Positions 14,072 through 20,305 of a stretch of DNA of 20,305 nt are shown here, piece after piece. Source of the DNA: Bacillota bacterium (lineage in GTDB: Bacteria; Bacillota; Limnochordia; Limnochordales; ZCTH02-B6); NCBI GenBank assembly GCA_017578085.1, contig PKQR01000024.1, positions 1-20,305 on the forward strand. The letters run 5' to 3'. Each line of letters begins with the position of its first letter. The first letter of the stretch is position 1. The notes beneath the pieces are model-generated. The model was not told the origin of the DNA and ran no database searches. It saw only the letters and a program-made list of their open reading frames with translations. Both the position numbers and the translations under genes were made by a program.

Positions 14072-15411
14072 GTCAACCCCTCCAGCACGGCCACGAGGCG
14101 ATCCATCTCTTCCCGGGTGCGGCTTTCGGTGACGCACCAGAGCATGCAGTCGGAAAGCTCGGGATAAAAGCGCCCAAGCGGCAGCCCGCCGATGATCTGG
14201 TGTTCCAGAAGCCGCTGCGACAGCTCCTCCGGGTCCGCCGTGGTGCGCACGACGAATTCATGGAAGAAGGGCGCCCCCCACGCGGGCGAGAACGCGGGCA
14301 GGGCCGTCATAGCCCGCTGGAGATAATGGGCCTTCTGCACGCACTGGGTGGCCACGTCCCGCACGCCCTGCTTGCCCAGCAGGCTCAGGTAGACGGCGGC
14401 CGTGATGGCGTTGAGGGCCTGGTTGGTGCAGATGTTGGAGGTCGCCTTTTCGCGGCGGATGTGCTGCTCGCGCGTCTGCAGCGTCAGCACAAAGCCGCGG
14501 TTGCCGTCCCGGTCCACGGTCGCGCCGACGATCCGGCCCGGGATGCGGCGGACCAGCTCCTGCCGGACGGCAAGAAAGCCCAGGTACGGCCCGCCGAAAC
14601 TCAAGTTGTTGCCCAAGGCCTGGCCTTCGCCCACCGCGATATGGGCTCCCGCCGCGCCCGGGGGTTTCAGCAGCCCCAAGGTGAGCGGGTCCGCGATGGC
14701 CACGATCACAAGCGCCCCGGCTTCCCGGGCGACCTCCGCGATGGCGGCCACGTCTTCCATGCTGCCAAAGAAATTGGGCTGCTGCACCACGACCGCCGCG
14801 GTGCGGGCGTCGACGCGCGCCTTGATTTCACTCAAGGGCGTGACGCCGTCCCGGTAGGGGACTTCGACCACTTCGAGCCCCTGGTGCCGCAGGTACGTGT
14901 GGGTGACCTGCCGGTACTCGGGGTGCACCGCCGTAGGGATGACGACCTTGTCGCGCCCCGTGTGGGCGCAGGCCAGGAGCGCCCCCTCGGCCAGGGCCGT
15001 GGCGCCGTCGTAGACGGACGCGTTGGCCAGGTCCATGCCCGTCAAGGTGGCGATCATGGTCTGGTACTCATACGTCGCCTGCAGCACGCCCTGGGTGATC
15101 TCGGGCTGATAAGGCGTATAGGACGTGTAGAACTCGGAGCGGGAAACCAACTGCCCGACGGCGGCCGGGATCAGGTGATCATAGGCGCCGGCGCCGAGGA
15201 AGCACGTGTAGCGGTCCACATCCGCGTTGCGACCCGCCAGCTGGCTCAAATGGCGCCGCACCTCGGCCTCGCTTAAGGCCGGCGGCAGATCCAGCGGCCG
15301 GTTGAGCCGGATCTCGGCGGGGATGTCGGCAAACAGCTCGTCGACGCTCTTCACGCCGATGGCCGCCAACATCGCCTCCCGTTCCGCGTCGGTCATGGGC
15401 GCAAACGTCAT
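14068..15411 (-). CDS. gcvPA: Glycine dehydrogenase (decarboxylating) subunit 1, GcvPA
   Basis: This is the partner of GcvPB in the two-subunit P-protein. It has the fold of a PLP enzyme but not the Schiff-base lysine. The 447 residues are the usual length. Family blocks include the FLGAGAYDHLIPAAV region (about 70-85), SEFYTSYTPYQPEITQGVLQ, GMDLANASVYDGATALAE (134-151), and NNLSFGGPYLGFLA with ENIRRE-type EQHIRREKATSNICTNQAL. The start is ATG; the ribosome binding site is only a G-rich run. It follows gcvH by 16 bp. Confidence 0.97.
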   Translation of the reverse strand: MTFAPMTDAEREAMLAAIGVKSVDELFADIPAEIRLNRPLDLPPALSEAEVRRHLSQLAGRNADVDRYTCFLGAGAYDHLIPAAVGQLVSRSEFYTSYTPYQPEITQGVLQATYEYQTMIATLTGMDLANASVYDGATALAEGALLACAHTGRDKVVIPTAVHPEYRQVTHTYLRHQGLEVVEVPYRDGVTPLSEIKARVDARTAAVVVQQPNFFGSMEDVAAIAEVAREAGALVIVAIADPLTLGLLKPPGAAGAHIAVGEGQALGNNLSFGGPYLGFLAVRQELVRRIPGRIVGATVDRDGNRGFVLTLQTREQHIRREKATSNICTNQALNAITAAVYLSLLGKQGVRDVATQCVQKAHYLQRAMTALPAFSPAWGAPFFHEFVVRTTADPEELSQRLLEHQIIGGLPLGRFYPELSDCMLWCVTESRTREEMDRLVAVLEGLT

Positions 15412-15427
15412 GCCGGAGGCCCCCCCT

Positions 15428-15805
15428 TTATCCTTCCACGAGGGCCCGGTAGGCCTCGGCGTCCAGCAGGTCCTCCAGCTCCGCCGGGTTCTCCATCTCC
15501 AGCACCGCGATCCAGCCGGCGCCGTAAGGATCCTGGTTGATCAGCTCCGGCCGATCGGCCAGCTCACGGTTGACCTCGACGACGCGGCCGCTCACGGGCG
15601 CGTAGATGTCGGACACCGCCTTGACCGACTCCACCACGGCAAAGGCTTCCCCTGCCTGGAAGATGCTTCCTTCCTGCGGCAGGTCGACGAACACCACGTC
15701 CCCCAGCTCATGCTGGGCGTAGTAGGTGATGCCCACCCGCACGCGGTTGCCTTCCTGCCGGACCCACTCATGCTCCTTGCTGTAGCGCAGATCCTCGGGA
15801 TACAT
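15428..15805 (-). CDS. gcvH: Glycine cleavage system H protein
   Basis: GcvH is the lipoylated shuttle that carries the aminomethyl group from P to T protein and is re-oxidised by dihydrolipoyl dehydrogenase. The 125 residues begin MYPEDLRYSKEHEWVR, the family start, and carry the lipoyl Lys62 in VVESVKAVSDIYAPVSG. GITYYAQHELGDVVFVDLP (25-43) and the C-terminal GAGWIAVLEM are also typical. The ATG at 15805 has AAGGGGG about 8 nt upstream; a frame start at 15832 would add nine unrelated residues. It lies 45 bp after gcvT. No lipoate ligase, lipoyl synthase or L-protein gene is in the window. Confidence 0.97.
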   Translation of the reverse strand: MYPEDLRYSKEHEWVRQEGNRVRVGITYYAQHELGDVVFVDLPQEGSIFQAGEAFAVVESVKAVSDIYAPVSGRVVEVNRELADRPELINQDPYGAGWIAVLEMENPAELEDLLDAEAYRALVEG

Positions 15806-15850
15806 GGACGCGCCCCCTTCTACACGATCCACCGGTGCACTGGTGCCGCT

Positions 15851-16990
15851 TTACCTTGCGGGCCGCACAAAGCGGCCTTTGACGACCTGACAGGGAATGG
15901 AACGGCCGCGGATCTCGACCGCGAGCTCCTGTCCCGGCGAAGCGTACTCCGCCGCGACGTAGCCCATGCCGATGGGTTCCCCCAGGGTTGGGGACATGGT
16001 GCCGGACGTCACGCGCCCGACCTCTCGGTCGCCGGCCAGCAACGGATACCCCTGGCGCGGGATGCCCCGGCCGATCATGCGAAAACCGACCAGCCGCCGG
16101 GCGACGCCTTGGGCCGCTTGACGCACCAGCGCCTCCTTGCCCACAAAGGCGTCCTTGTCCAGCTTGACGGCGAACCCCAGGCCCGCCTCCAACGGCGTCG
16201 TGCTCTCGTCGATGTCGTTGCCGTATAAGGGAAACCGCATCTCCAGGCGGAGGGTGTCCCGGGCGCCGAGTCCCACGGGCACCAGGCCGAGATCCTTGCC
16301 GGCCAAGAGCAGGGCGCGCCACAGGGGCACCGCCGCCTCCGGGGCTACATAGAGCTCAAACCCGTCCTCTCCGGTGTAGCCGGTGCGGGATATGAGCGCG
16401 GGGTAGCCGTCGACCTTGCCCTCGATAAACCGGAAGGGCGCCACCGCCGCCAGGGGCGCGTCGGTCAAGCGAGTGAGGATCTCCAGGGAGCGCGGCCCCT
16501 GCACGGCCAGCAACGCGGTGGCGTCGGAAAGGTCCTCAAGGATCACGTCCTCGGGCCGGACCGGCGAGCCGCCCTCCCCCGGCCACGCCCGGCGCAGGTA
16601 GTCTAGCCATTGGAAGTCCTTGGCGATGTTCGCGGCATTGACGACGACCAGGAAATCGCCGTCCCGGCGGTACACCACCACGTCGTCCACGATGCCGCCG
16701 TCGGGCTTGCACATCAGGGAATAGCGGGCCTGGCCGGGCTCCATGTCCGCAATGCGGTTGGTCATGGCCCAGTCCAAAAACGCGGCAGCGCCGGGGCCCC
16801 CGACCTTGATCTCGCCCATGTGCGACAGGTCAAACAGGCCCGCGGCGCTGCGCACTGCCCGGTGTTCCTCGAGGATACCGCTGTACTCTACAGGCATACG
16901 GAAGCCGGCGAAGTCAATCATGCGCGCCCCGCTGGCCAAGTGTTCCTCGTATAGCGGGGTGCGCTTCCCCGCCGGCCCGTGATCGCTCAT
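15851..16990 (-). CDS. gcvT: Aminomethyltransferase (glycine cleavage T protein)
   Basis: GcvT moves the one-carbon unit from aminomethyl-GcvH to tetrahydrofolate, releasing ammonia and giving 5,10-methylene-THF. The 379 residues show MIDFAGFRMPVEYSG (24-38), FDLSHMGEI (53-61), MCKPDGGIVDDVVVYRR (93-109), where the Asp pair 102-103 includes the family's catalytic Asp, and RTGYTGEDGFELY, another family block. The C-terminal domain has GTMSPTLGEPIGMGYV. The start is ATG with GGGGAGGG about 8 nt upstream. It is first in the gcvT-gcvH-gcvPA-gcvPB-pheA operon, behind a foldable leader and an overlapping divergent promoter. The leader does not show the glycine riboswitch consensus. Confidence 0.97.
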   Translation of the reverse strand: MSDHGPAGKRTPLYEEHLASGARMIDFAGFRMPVEYSGILEEHRAVRSAAGLFDLSHMGEIKVGGPGAAAFLDWAMTNRIADMEPGQARYSLMCKPDGGIVDDVVVYRRDGDFLVVVNAANIAKDFQWLDYLRRAWPGEGGSPVRPEDVILEDLSDATALLAVQGPRSLEILTRLTDAPLAAVAPFRFIEGKVDGYPALISRTGYTGEDGFELYVAPEAAVPLWRALLLAGKDLGLVPVGLGARDTLRLEMRFPLYGNDIDESTTPLEAGLGFAVKLDKDAFVGKEALVRQAAQGVARRLVGFRMIGRGIPRQGYPLLAGDREVGRVTSGTMSPTLGEPIGMGYVAAEYASPGQELAVEIRGRSIPCQVVKGRFVRPAR

Positions 16991-17017
16991 CGGCGCAACC
17001 CTCCCCTCTTCTATTTT

Positions 17018-17073
17018 GCTGAACCCAGGGGGATTCCTTCGTGCCCCACCGGGCGGGCAAGGAATGACTCAGC
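17018..17073 (-). promoter_or_regulatory. Structured 5' leader of the gcv operon, not a recognised riboswitch
   Basis: On the minus strand, GCUGA (17073-17069) can pair with UCAGC (17022-17018). Inside it, AUUCCUU (17065-17059) pairs with AAGGAAU (17039-17033), and GCCC with GGGC close a central hairpin. The three stems nest in 56 nt that would begin a few bases after the predicted start site. The known glycine aptamer core is not visible. The element may be an unrecognised regulator or a stabilising 5' hairpin. Confidence 0.45.
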
Positions 17074-17092
17074 CTTTTCCGAAGTGTATAAC
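17064..17092 (+). promoter_or_regulatory. Promoter of the aldehyde dehydrogenase gene
   Basis: ATGACT (17064-17069) and TATAAC (17087-17092) are 17 bp apart and would start transcription near 17099, 50 bp before the gene. The -10 shares most of its bases with the gcvT -10 on the other strand. Confidence 0.55.
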
Positions 17093-17093
17093 A
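17085..17093 (-). promoter_or_regulatory. Extended -10 promoter of the gcv operon
   Basis: On the minus strand TG-T-TATACA (17093-17085) is an extended -10 with no clear -35. Transcription would start near 17078, just before the structured leader. It overlaps the plus-strand -10 at 17087-17092. Confidence 0.5.
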
Positions 17094-17148
17094 CGGCGGC
17101 ACCGGCCTAAGGGGGCCGCCGGACCACTGGGTCAGGAGGCGATGAACA

Positions 17149-18666
17149 ATGGCGGCGAACAAGACCTTGCAGCAGGAAGCGCCCATCTTAAAAAGCTATA
17201 TCGCCGGCCAATGGGTCGAAGGGTCCACGGGCAAGCTGTACCCCGACATCAACCCGGCTACGGGCGAGCTTCTGGGGGTAATCTCGGTTGCCGGCGCCCC
17301 TGAAGTGGACCAAGCGGTCAAGGCAGCCCAGAAGGCCTTCGAATCTTGGCGAGCCATGCCGGCCCCGCGGCGGGGCGAGATCCTGTTCCGCGCCGCGCAG
17401 CTCATCGCGCAACGCAAGGAGCAGCTGGCCCGCCTCATGTCCCAGGAAATGGGCAAGGTACTCCTGGAAGCGCGCGGCGACGTGCAGGAGGCTATCGACG
17501 AGTTCTACTACATGGCCGGCGAGGGACGCCGGCTGCACGGTTTCACGACGCCCTCGGAGATGCCCAACAAGTTCGCCTGCTGCGTGCGGGACCCCGTGGG
17601 CGTCGTCGGCCTGATCACACCGTGGAATTTCCCCATCGCGGTGCCGTCCTGGAAGCTGGCGCCGGCCCTCATCGCCGGCAACACCATCGTCTGGAAGCCG
17701 GCAGAGGACACGCCCCTCGTGTCGCTGGAGTTCGCGAAAATCCTTGAGGAGGCCGGGCTGCCGCCAGGCGTACTCAACGTGGTGCTAGGGCCCGGGCCCG
17801 ATACGGGTGCGCCCCTGGTGGAGCATCCCGGCGTGCGGGTGATCGCCTTCACCGGCTCCACCGCGACGGGCACCATGATCGCCACCGAGGGCGCCCGCCG
17901 CGGCAAGCGGGTGCTGTTGGAGATGGGGGGCAAGAACGCGATCACGGTCATGGACGACGCGGACCTGGACCTGGCCCTGGAAGGGATTCTCTGGAGCGCC
18001 TTCGGCACCACCGGTCAGCGCTGCACCGCGGCCAGCCGCCTGCTTATCCATCGCCGGGTCATGGACGAGCTGGTCCCGCGGCTGGTGGAGCGGGCGCAAG
18101 CCTTGCGCATCGGCAACCCCCTGGACGACGCGACCCAGGTCGGGCCCATCGTCAACGAAAAGCAATTGCAACGGGTGCACCGCTATACGGGCATCGGCGT
18201 CGAGGAAGGCGCGCGCCTGCTCTGCGGCGGCGAAATCTATAGGGAAGGCGATTGCGCGAAGGGCTTCTTTTACCGCCCGACGCTGTTCGCGGACGTCCAC
18301 CCGGGGATGCGCATCGCCCAGGAGGAGATCTTCGGTCCGACGGCGGTCATTATTCCCATCGACAGCCTGGAGGAAGCCATCCGCATCAACAACGACACCG
18401 CCTACGGTCTCTCGAGCAGCATCTACACCCGGGACATCAACAAGGCCATGCGGGCGGCCCGGGACATGACCACCGGGATCGTATACATCAACCACGGCAC
18501 CACGGGCGCTGAGGTGCACCTGCCCTTCGGCGGGACCCGCGGCACGGGCAACGGCCACCGGGAAGCGGCCGTGCAGGCGTTGGAAGCCTTCACCGAATGG
18601 AAGGCCATCTACATCGACTACTCGGGCAAGCTGCAGCGGGCGCAGATCGACACGGCCACGTCGTAG
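17149..18666 (+). CDS. NAD(P)-dependent aldehyde dehydrogenase
   Basis: This 505-residue ALDH-superfamily enzyme oxidises an aldehyde to its acid. Catalytic residues are in place: Cys292 in GTTGQRCTAAS, Glu258 in LLEMGGKNA, and Asn160 in TPWNFP. Cofactor contacts appear as Lys183 in WKPAE, FTGST (234-238), and EIFGP (393-397). The C-terminus, FTEWKAIYIDYSGKLQRAQID, recalls a group of uncharacterised bacterial ALDHs distantly like ALDH7; I cannot name the substrate. The neighbouring sucCD might suggest succinate semialdehyde, but that is only proximity, and sucCD is transcribed the other way. ATG 17149 has AGGAGG 9 nt upstream; an out-of-frame ATG at 17142 is too close to it. It diverges from gcvT. 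Confidence 0.93.
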   Translation: MAANKTLQQEAPILKSYIAGQWVEGSTGKLYPDINPATGELLGVISVAGAPEVDQAVKAAQKAFESWRAMPAPRRGEILFRAAQLIAQRKEQLARLMSQEMGKVLLEARGDVQEAIDEFYYMAGEGRRLHGFTTPSEMPNKFACCVRDPVGVVGLITPWNFPIAVPSWKLAPALIAGNTIVWKPAEDTPLVSLEFAKILEEAGLPPGVLNVVLGPGPDTGAPLVEHPGVRVIAFTGSTATGTMIATEGARRGKRVLLEMGGKNAITVMDDADLDLALEGILWSAFGTTGQRCTAASRLLIHRRVMDELVPRLVERAQALRIGNPLDDATQVGPIVNEKQLQRVHRYTGIGVEEGARLLCGGEIYREGDCAKGFFYRPTLFADVHPGMRIAQEEIFGPTAVIIPIDSLEEAIRINNDTAYGLSSSIYTRDINKAMRAARDMTTGIVYINHGTTGAEVHLPFGGTRGTGNGHREAAVQALEAFTEWKAIYIDYSGKLQRAQIDTATS

Positions 18667-18689
18667 GCCGATCCTGCTCTGGCGGCGTC

Positions 18690-18714
18690 CCGGCGCCGGT
18701 CGCCGGGGCGCCGG
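18690..18714 (+). terminator. Possible terminator hairpin after the aldehyde dehydrogenase gene
   Basis: CCGGCGCC (18690-18697) and GGCGCCGG (18707-18714) form a perfect 8-bp stem with a 9-nt loop, 23 bp after the stop. No U tract follows, so a Rho-independent role is not certain. Confidence 0.4.
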
Positions 18715-18780
18715 CCAGTAGTCTAGGCTCCGGCACACCCCTGCCGGTCCGGGGATATACTGGGTAGGAGCTTGGCGGGG

Positions 18781-18885
18781 GTGGAAACCGTGGGGGTCGT
18801 CTTGCGCGCGCTGAAGCTGGTGCTTGACCCGGTGCTCAAGCGACGGGGAAGAACCGTGATCGTGATTTGGCGGCGAGGCCGGTAG
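18781..18885 (+). CDS. Possible 34-residue basic peptide (unrecognised)
   Basis: A short frame starts at GTG 18781 with AGGAG (18766-18770) 10 nt upstream, or at GTG 18790 behind GGGGTGG, and ends at TAG 18883-18885. The peptide has a hydrophobic, amphipathic middle (VVLRALKLVLDPVLKRRG) and a very basic end (IVIWRRGR). A TATACT at 18756-18761 could be a -10 box, but it would place the RNA start close to or inside the AGGAG. The last codons overlap the left arm of a strong hairpin. It may be a small membrane-associated or RNA-binding peptide, or part of a non-coding RNA. No homologue comes to mind. Confidence 0.3.
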   Translation: METVGVVLRALKLVLDPVLKRRGRTVIVIWRRGR

Positions 18886-18901
18886 ACACCGGCCTCGCCG
18901 C
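18870..18901. terminator. Strong 14-bp perfect hairpin between convergent genes
   Basis: GCGGCGAGGCCGGT (18870-18883) and its exact complement (18888-18901) flank a 4-nt AGAC loop. An outer CGTGATC (18855-18861) can also pair with GATCACG (18905-18911). As it lies between the convergent aldehyde dehydrogenase and sucD genes, it may stop transcription from both sides. There is no clear U tract on either side. Confidence 0.55.
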
Positions 18902-18940
18902 GTTGATCACGAAGGGCGTCATCGAACTTGCAGCAAAGCA

Positions 18941-18958
18941 TTGCCGCCGGGGCGGCAA
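18941..18958 (-). terminator. Possible terminator of the suc operon
   Basis: TTGCCGCC and GGCGGCAA form a perfect 8-bp inverted repeat around 2 nt, 14 bp past the sucD stop. On the minus strand it is followed by TGCTTTGC, a weak U-rich tail. It fits an intrinsic terminator for sucCD. Confidence 0.5.
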
Positions 18959-18972
18959 CGACACGGGGGTAC

Positions 18973-19845
18973 TTAGGCGCGCCCGAGGCGCTGCGCGACC
19001 TTGTCCACGATGTCGCTGATGGTCTCGGCGACCGGAACGCCCGCCGCCTCCAAGGCGGCCACTTTGGACTGCGCGGTGCCGCGGCCGCCGGAAATGATGG
19101 CGCCCGCGTGGCCCATCCGCTTGCCCGGAGGCGCGGTGCGGCCGGAGATGAAGCTCACCACCGGCGTCTTCATCTGCTTGATGTACTCGGCCGCCTCCTC
19201 TTCATCGGAGCCGCCGATCTCGCCGATCATGACCACAACCTTGGTTTGGGGATCTTCCTCAAACATGCGCAGGACATCGATGAACCGGGTGCCGATGATG
19301 GGGTCGCCGCCGATGCCGACGCAGGTGGACTGGCCGATGCCACGGCTCGTAAGCTCGTTGACGACCTCATAGGTGAGCGTGCCGCTGCGGGAGACGAGGC
19401 CCACCGGGCCGGGCGTGAAAATGCGGCCGGGCAAGATGCCCACCAGCGCCTGCCCAGGGGTGATGAGGCCGGGGCAGTTGGGGCCGATGAGGCGCACGCC
19501 CTTCTGCCGGACGAACTGCACCGCCTCGATCATGTCCTGCACCGGAATGCCCTCGGTGATGCAGACGATGAGTTCGATGCCGTTGTCGGCCGCCTCCAGG
19601 ACCGCCTCCGCGGCGTACGCCGCCGGGACAAAGATGATGGAGCAGTTGGCGCCCGTCGCGTCCACGGCCTGCTTGACCGTGTCAAACACGGGCACGCCCA
19701 GCACTTGCTGCCCGCCCTTGCCCGGCGTCACGCCGCCGACCACCTGGGTGCCGTAGGCCAGCATCTGGCTGGTGTGGAACTGGCCCTCCCGGCCGGTAAT
19801 TCCCTGAACGATCACGCGCGTGTTGCGATCGATGAGAATGCTCAT
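18973..19845 (-). CDS. sucD: Succinyl-CoA synthetase, alpha subunit
   Basis: SucD with SucC interconverts succinyl-CoA and succinate with formation of ATP or GTP in the TCA cycle. The 290 residues are full length. The N-terminal CoA-binding part has VIVQGITGREGQFH (11-24) and GVTPGKGG (38-45). His246 in GKRMGHAGAIISGG is the phosphorylated residue, at the same number as in E. coli. GPNCPGLI (121-128) and GEIGG (208-212) are also conserved. The start is ATG; a GAGGAGG lies upstream but about 12 nt away, slightly long. It begins 20 bp after sucC, the usual sucC-sucD order. Confidence 0.97.
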   Translation of the reverse strand: MSILIDRNTRVIVQGITGREGQFHTSQMLAYGTQVVGGVTPGKGGQQVLGVPVFDTVKQAVDATGANCSIIFVPAAYAAEAVLEAADNGIELIVCITEGIPVQDMIEAVQFVRQKGVRLIGPNCPGLITPGQALVGILPGRIFTPGPVGLVSRSGTLTYEVVNELTSRGIGQSTCVGIGGDPIIGTRFIDVLRMFEEDPQTKVVVMIGEIGGSDEEEAAEYIKQMKTPVVSFISGRTAPPGKRMGHAGAIISGGRGTAQSKVAALEAAGVPVAETISDIVDKVAQRLGRA

Positions 19846-19865
19846 CTGGGGTTGCGTCCTCCTCG

Positions 19866-20305
19866 TTAGCCCTGCGCCGCGAGGACTGCCTTGCGGGCAG
19901 CCTCCTGGAACGTGGCGGCCGGGGTCAGCTCTGTGCCTTCCAGCAGCCGGCGGCCCTCCTCCTCGCGGGTGCCCGCCAGCCGCACGACCACGGGGACCTT
20001 GACCTCCATAGACCGCATGACGTCCAGCAGCCCGCGGGCCACCTCATCGCAGCGGGTGATGCCGCCGAACACGTTGATCAACACCGACTTCACGTCCGGG
20101 TCGGACAGCACCACTTCCAGCGCGTTGCGCACGACTTCGGCTTTCGCGCCGCCGCCAATGTCGAGGAAGTTCGCGGCCTTGCCGCCGTTGCGCTGGATCA
20201 TGTCCAGGGTCGTCATGACCAGGCCGGCGCCGTTGCCGATGACGCCCACGTTGCCGTCCAGCTTGACGTAGGCCAGGCCCCGCCGCCGGGCTTCCAGCTC
20301 CAGCG
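19866..20305 (-). CDS. sucC: Succinyl-CoA synthetase, beta subunit, C-terminal part (gene runs off the right edge)
   Basis: The visible 145 residues are the C-terminal ligase domain of SucC, which forms the interface with SucD and the phosphohistidine loop. GLAYVKLDGNVGVIGNGAGL, GGKAANFLDIGGGA and LINVFGGITRCDEVARG are strongly conserved. The frame is open to the window's right edge, so the GTG at 20249 is internal and the ATP-grasp domain lies outside. A TAA stop precedes sucD by 20 bp. Confidence 0.96.
   Translation of the reverse strand, partial: LELEARRRGLAYVKLDGNVGVIGNGAGLVMTTLDMIQRNGGKAANFLDIGGGAKAEVVRNALEVVLSDPDVKSVLINVFGGITRCDEVARGLLDVMRSMEVKVPVVVRLAGTREEEGRRLLEGTELTPAATFQEAARKAVLAAQG

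Noticed and set aside
12446..14167. 573-codon plus-strand open frame opposite gcvPB
   Set aside because: Antisense to a gene with all GcvPB signature blocks; the product is His/Val/Arg-rich with no motif.
16991..17148. Glycine riboswitch before gcvT
   Set aside because: The region folds, but I could not find the conserved glycine aptamer core sequences, so I list it only as a structured leader.
17149..18666. Naming the aldehyde dehydrogenase succinate semialdehyde dehydrogenase from its closeness to sucCD
   Set aside because: The genes are convergent with hairpins between them, and the C-terminal sequence points to a different, uncharacterised subgroup.

Overview
This window looks like a core-chromosome segment of a GC-rich member of the Bacillota (Firmicutes), possibly from a thermophilic, spore-forming lineage of the Symbiobacterium/Thermaerobacter/Limnochorda kind. 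The evidence is the rpsF-ssb-rpsR cluster followed by yybS (DUF2232) and rplI, the small DUF951 gene next to rpsF, a LonB/LonC-type protease of the class tied to endospore formers, a split glycine decarboxylase (GcvPA + GcvPB), GTG/TTG starts behind strong GGAGG ribosome binding sites, and zinc-type Cys motifs in S18 and S4. There is no transposase, integrase, CRISPR array, rRNA or tRNA that I can see.

Layout. (1) 1-6125, minus strand: yybS - rplI - lon - aroE - class V aminotransferase - ddl (cut by the left edge). The genes overlap or lie within about 70 bp of each other. A short possible ORF (5982-6125) precedes yybS. (2) 6285-7600, minus: the rpsF-ssb-rpsR operon, with a TTGCCG-N17-TATAAT promoter, a foldable 5' leader and a hairpin terminator. 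(3) 7628-7837, minus: DUF951. (4) 7984-11610, plus: rpsD with a foldable leader, then a large unrecognised membrane protein with an alkaline-phosphatase-like outer domain (8701-11130), then a Cys-rich protein. (5) 11590-16990, minus: gcvT-gcvH-gcvPA-gcvPB-pheA. (6) 17149-18666, plus: an aldehyde dehydrogenase divergent from gcvT; the two promoters appear to overlap. (7) 18667-18972: convergent intergenic space with several hairpins and a possible 34-codon ORF. (8) 18973-20305, minus: sucD and the C-terminal part of sucC.

How the genes work together. The ribosomal genes and ssb supply translation and replication. gcvT/H/PA/PB encode the glycine cleavage system apart from the L-protein, and pheA rides at the end of that operon. 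The class V aminotransferase may make glycine from glyoxylate, but it sits in another operon. SucCD is the TCA-cycle succinyl-CoA synthetase. aroE and pheA belong to aromatic amino acid synthesis, ddl to cell wall precursors.

Most of the window is ordinary. The parts least explained are the 8701-11130 membrane protein, the structured leader and overlapping divergent promoters at 17018-17093, the small ORF and hairpins at 18756-18911, and the in-frame tandem repeat at the start of pheA. I did not find a convincing new multi-gene system.
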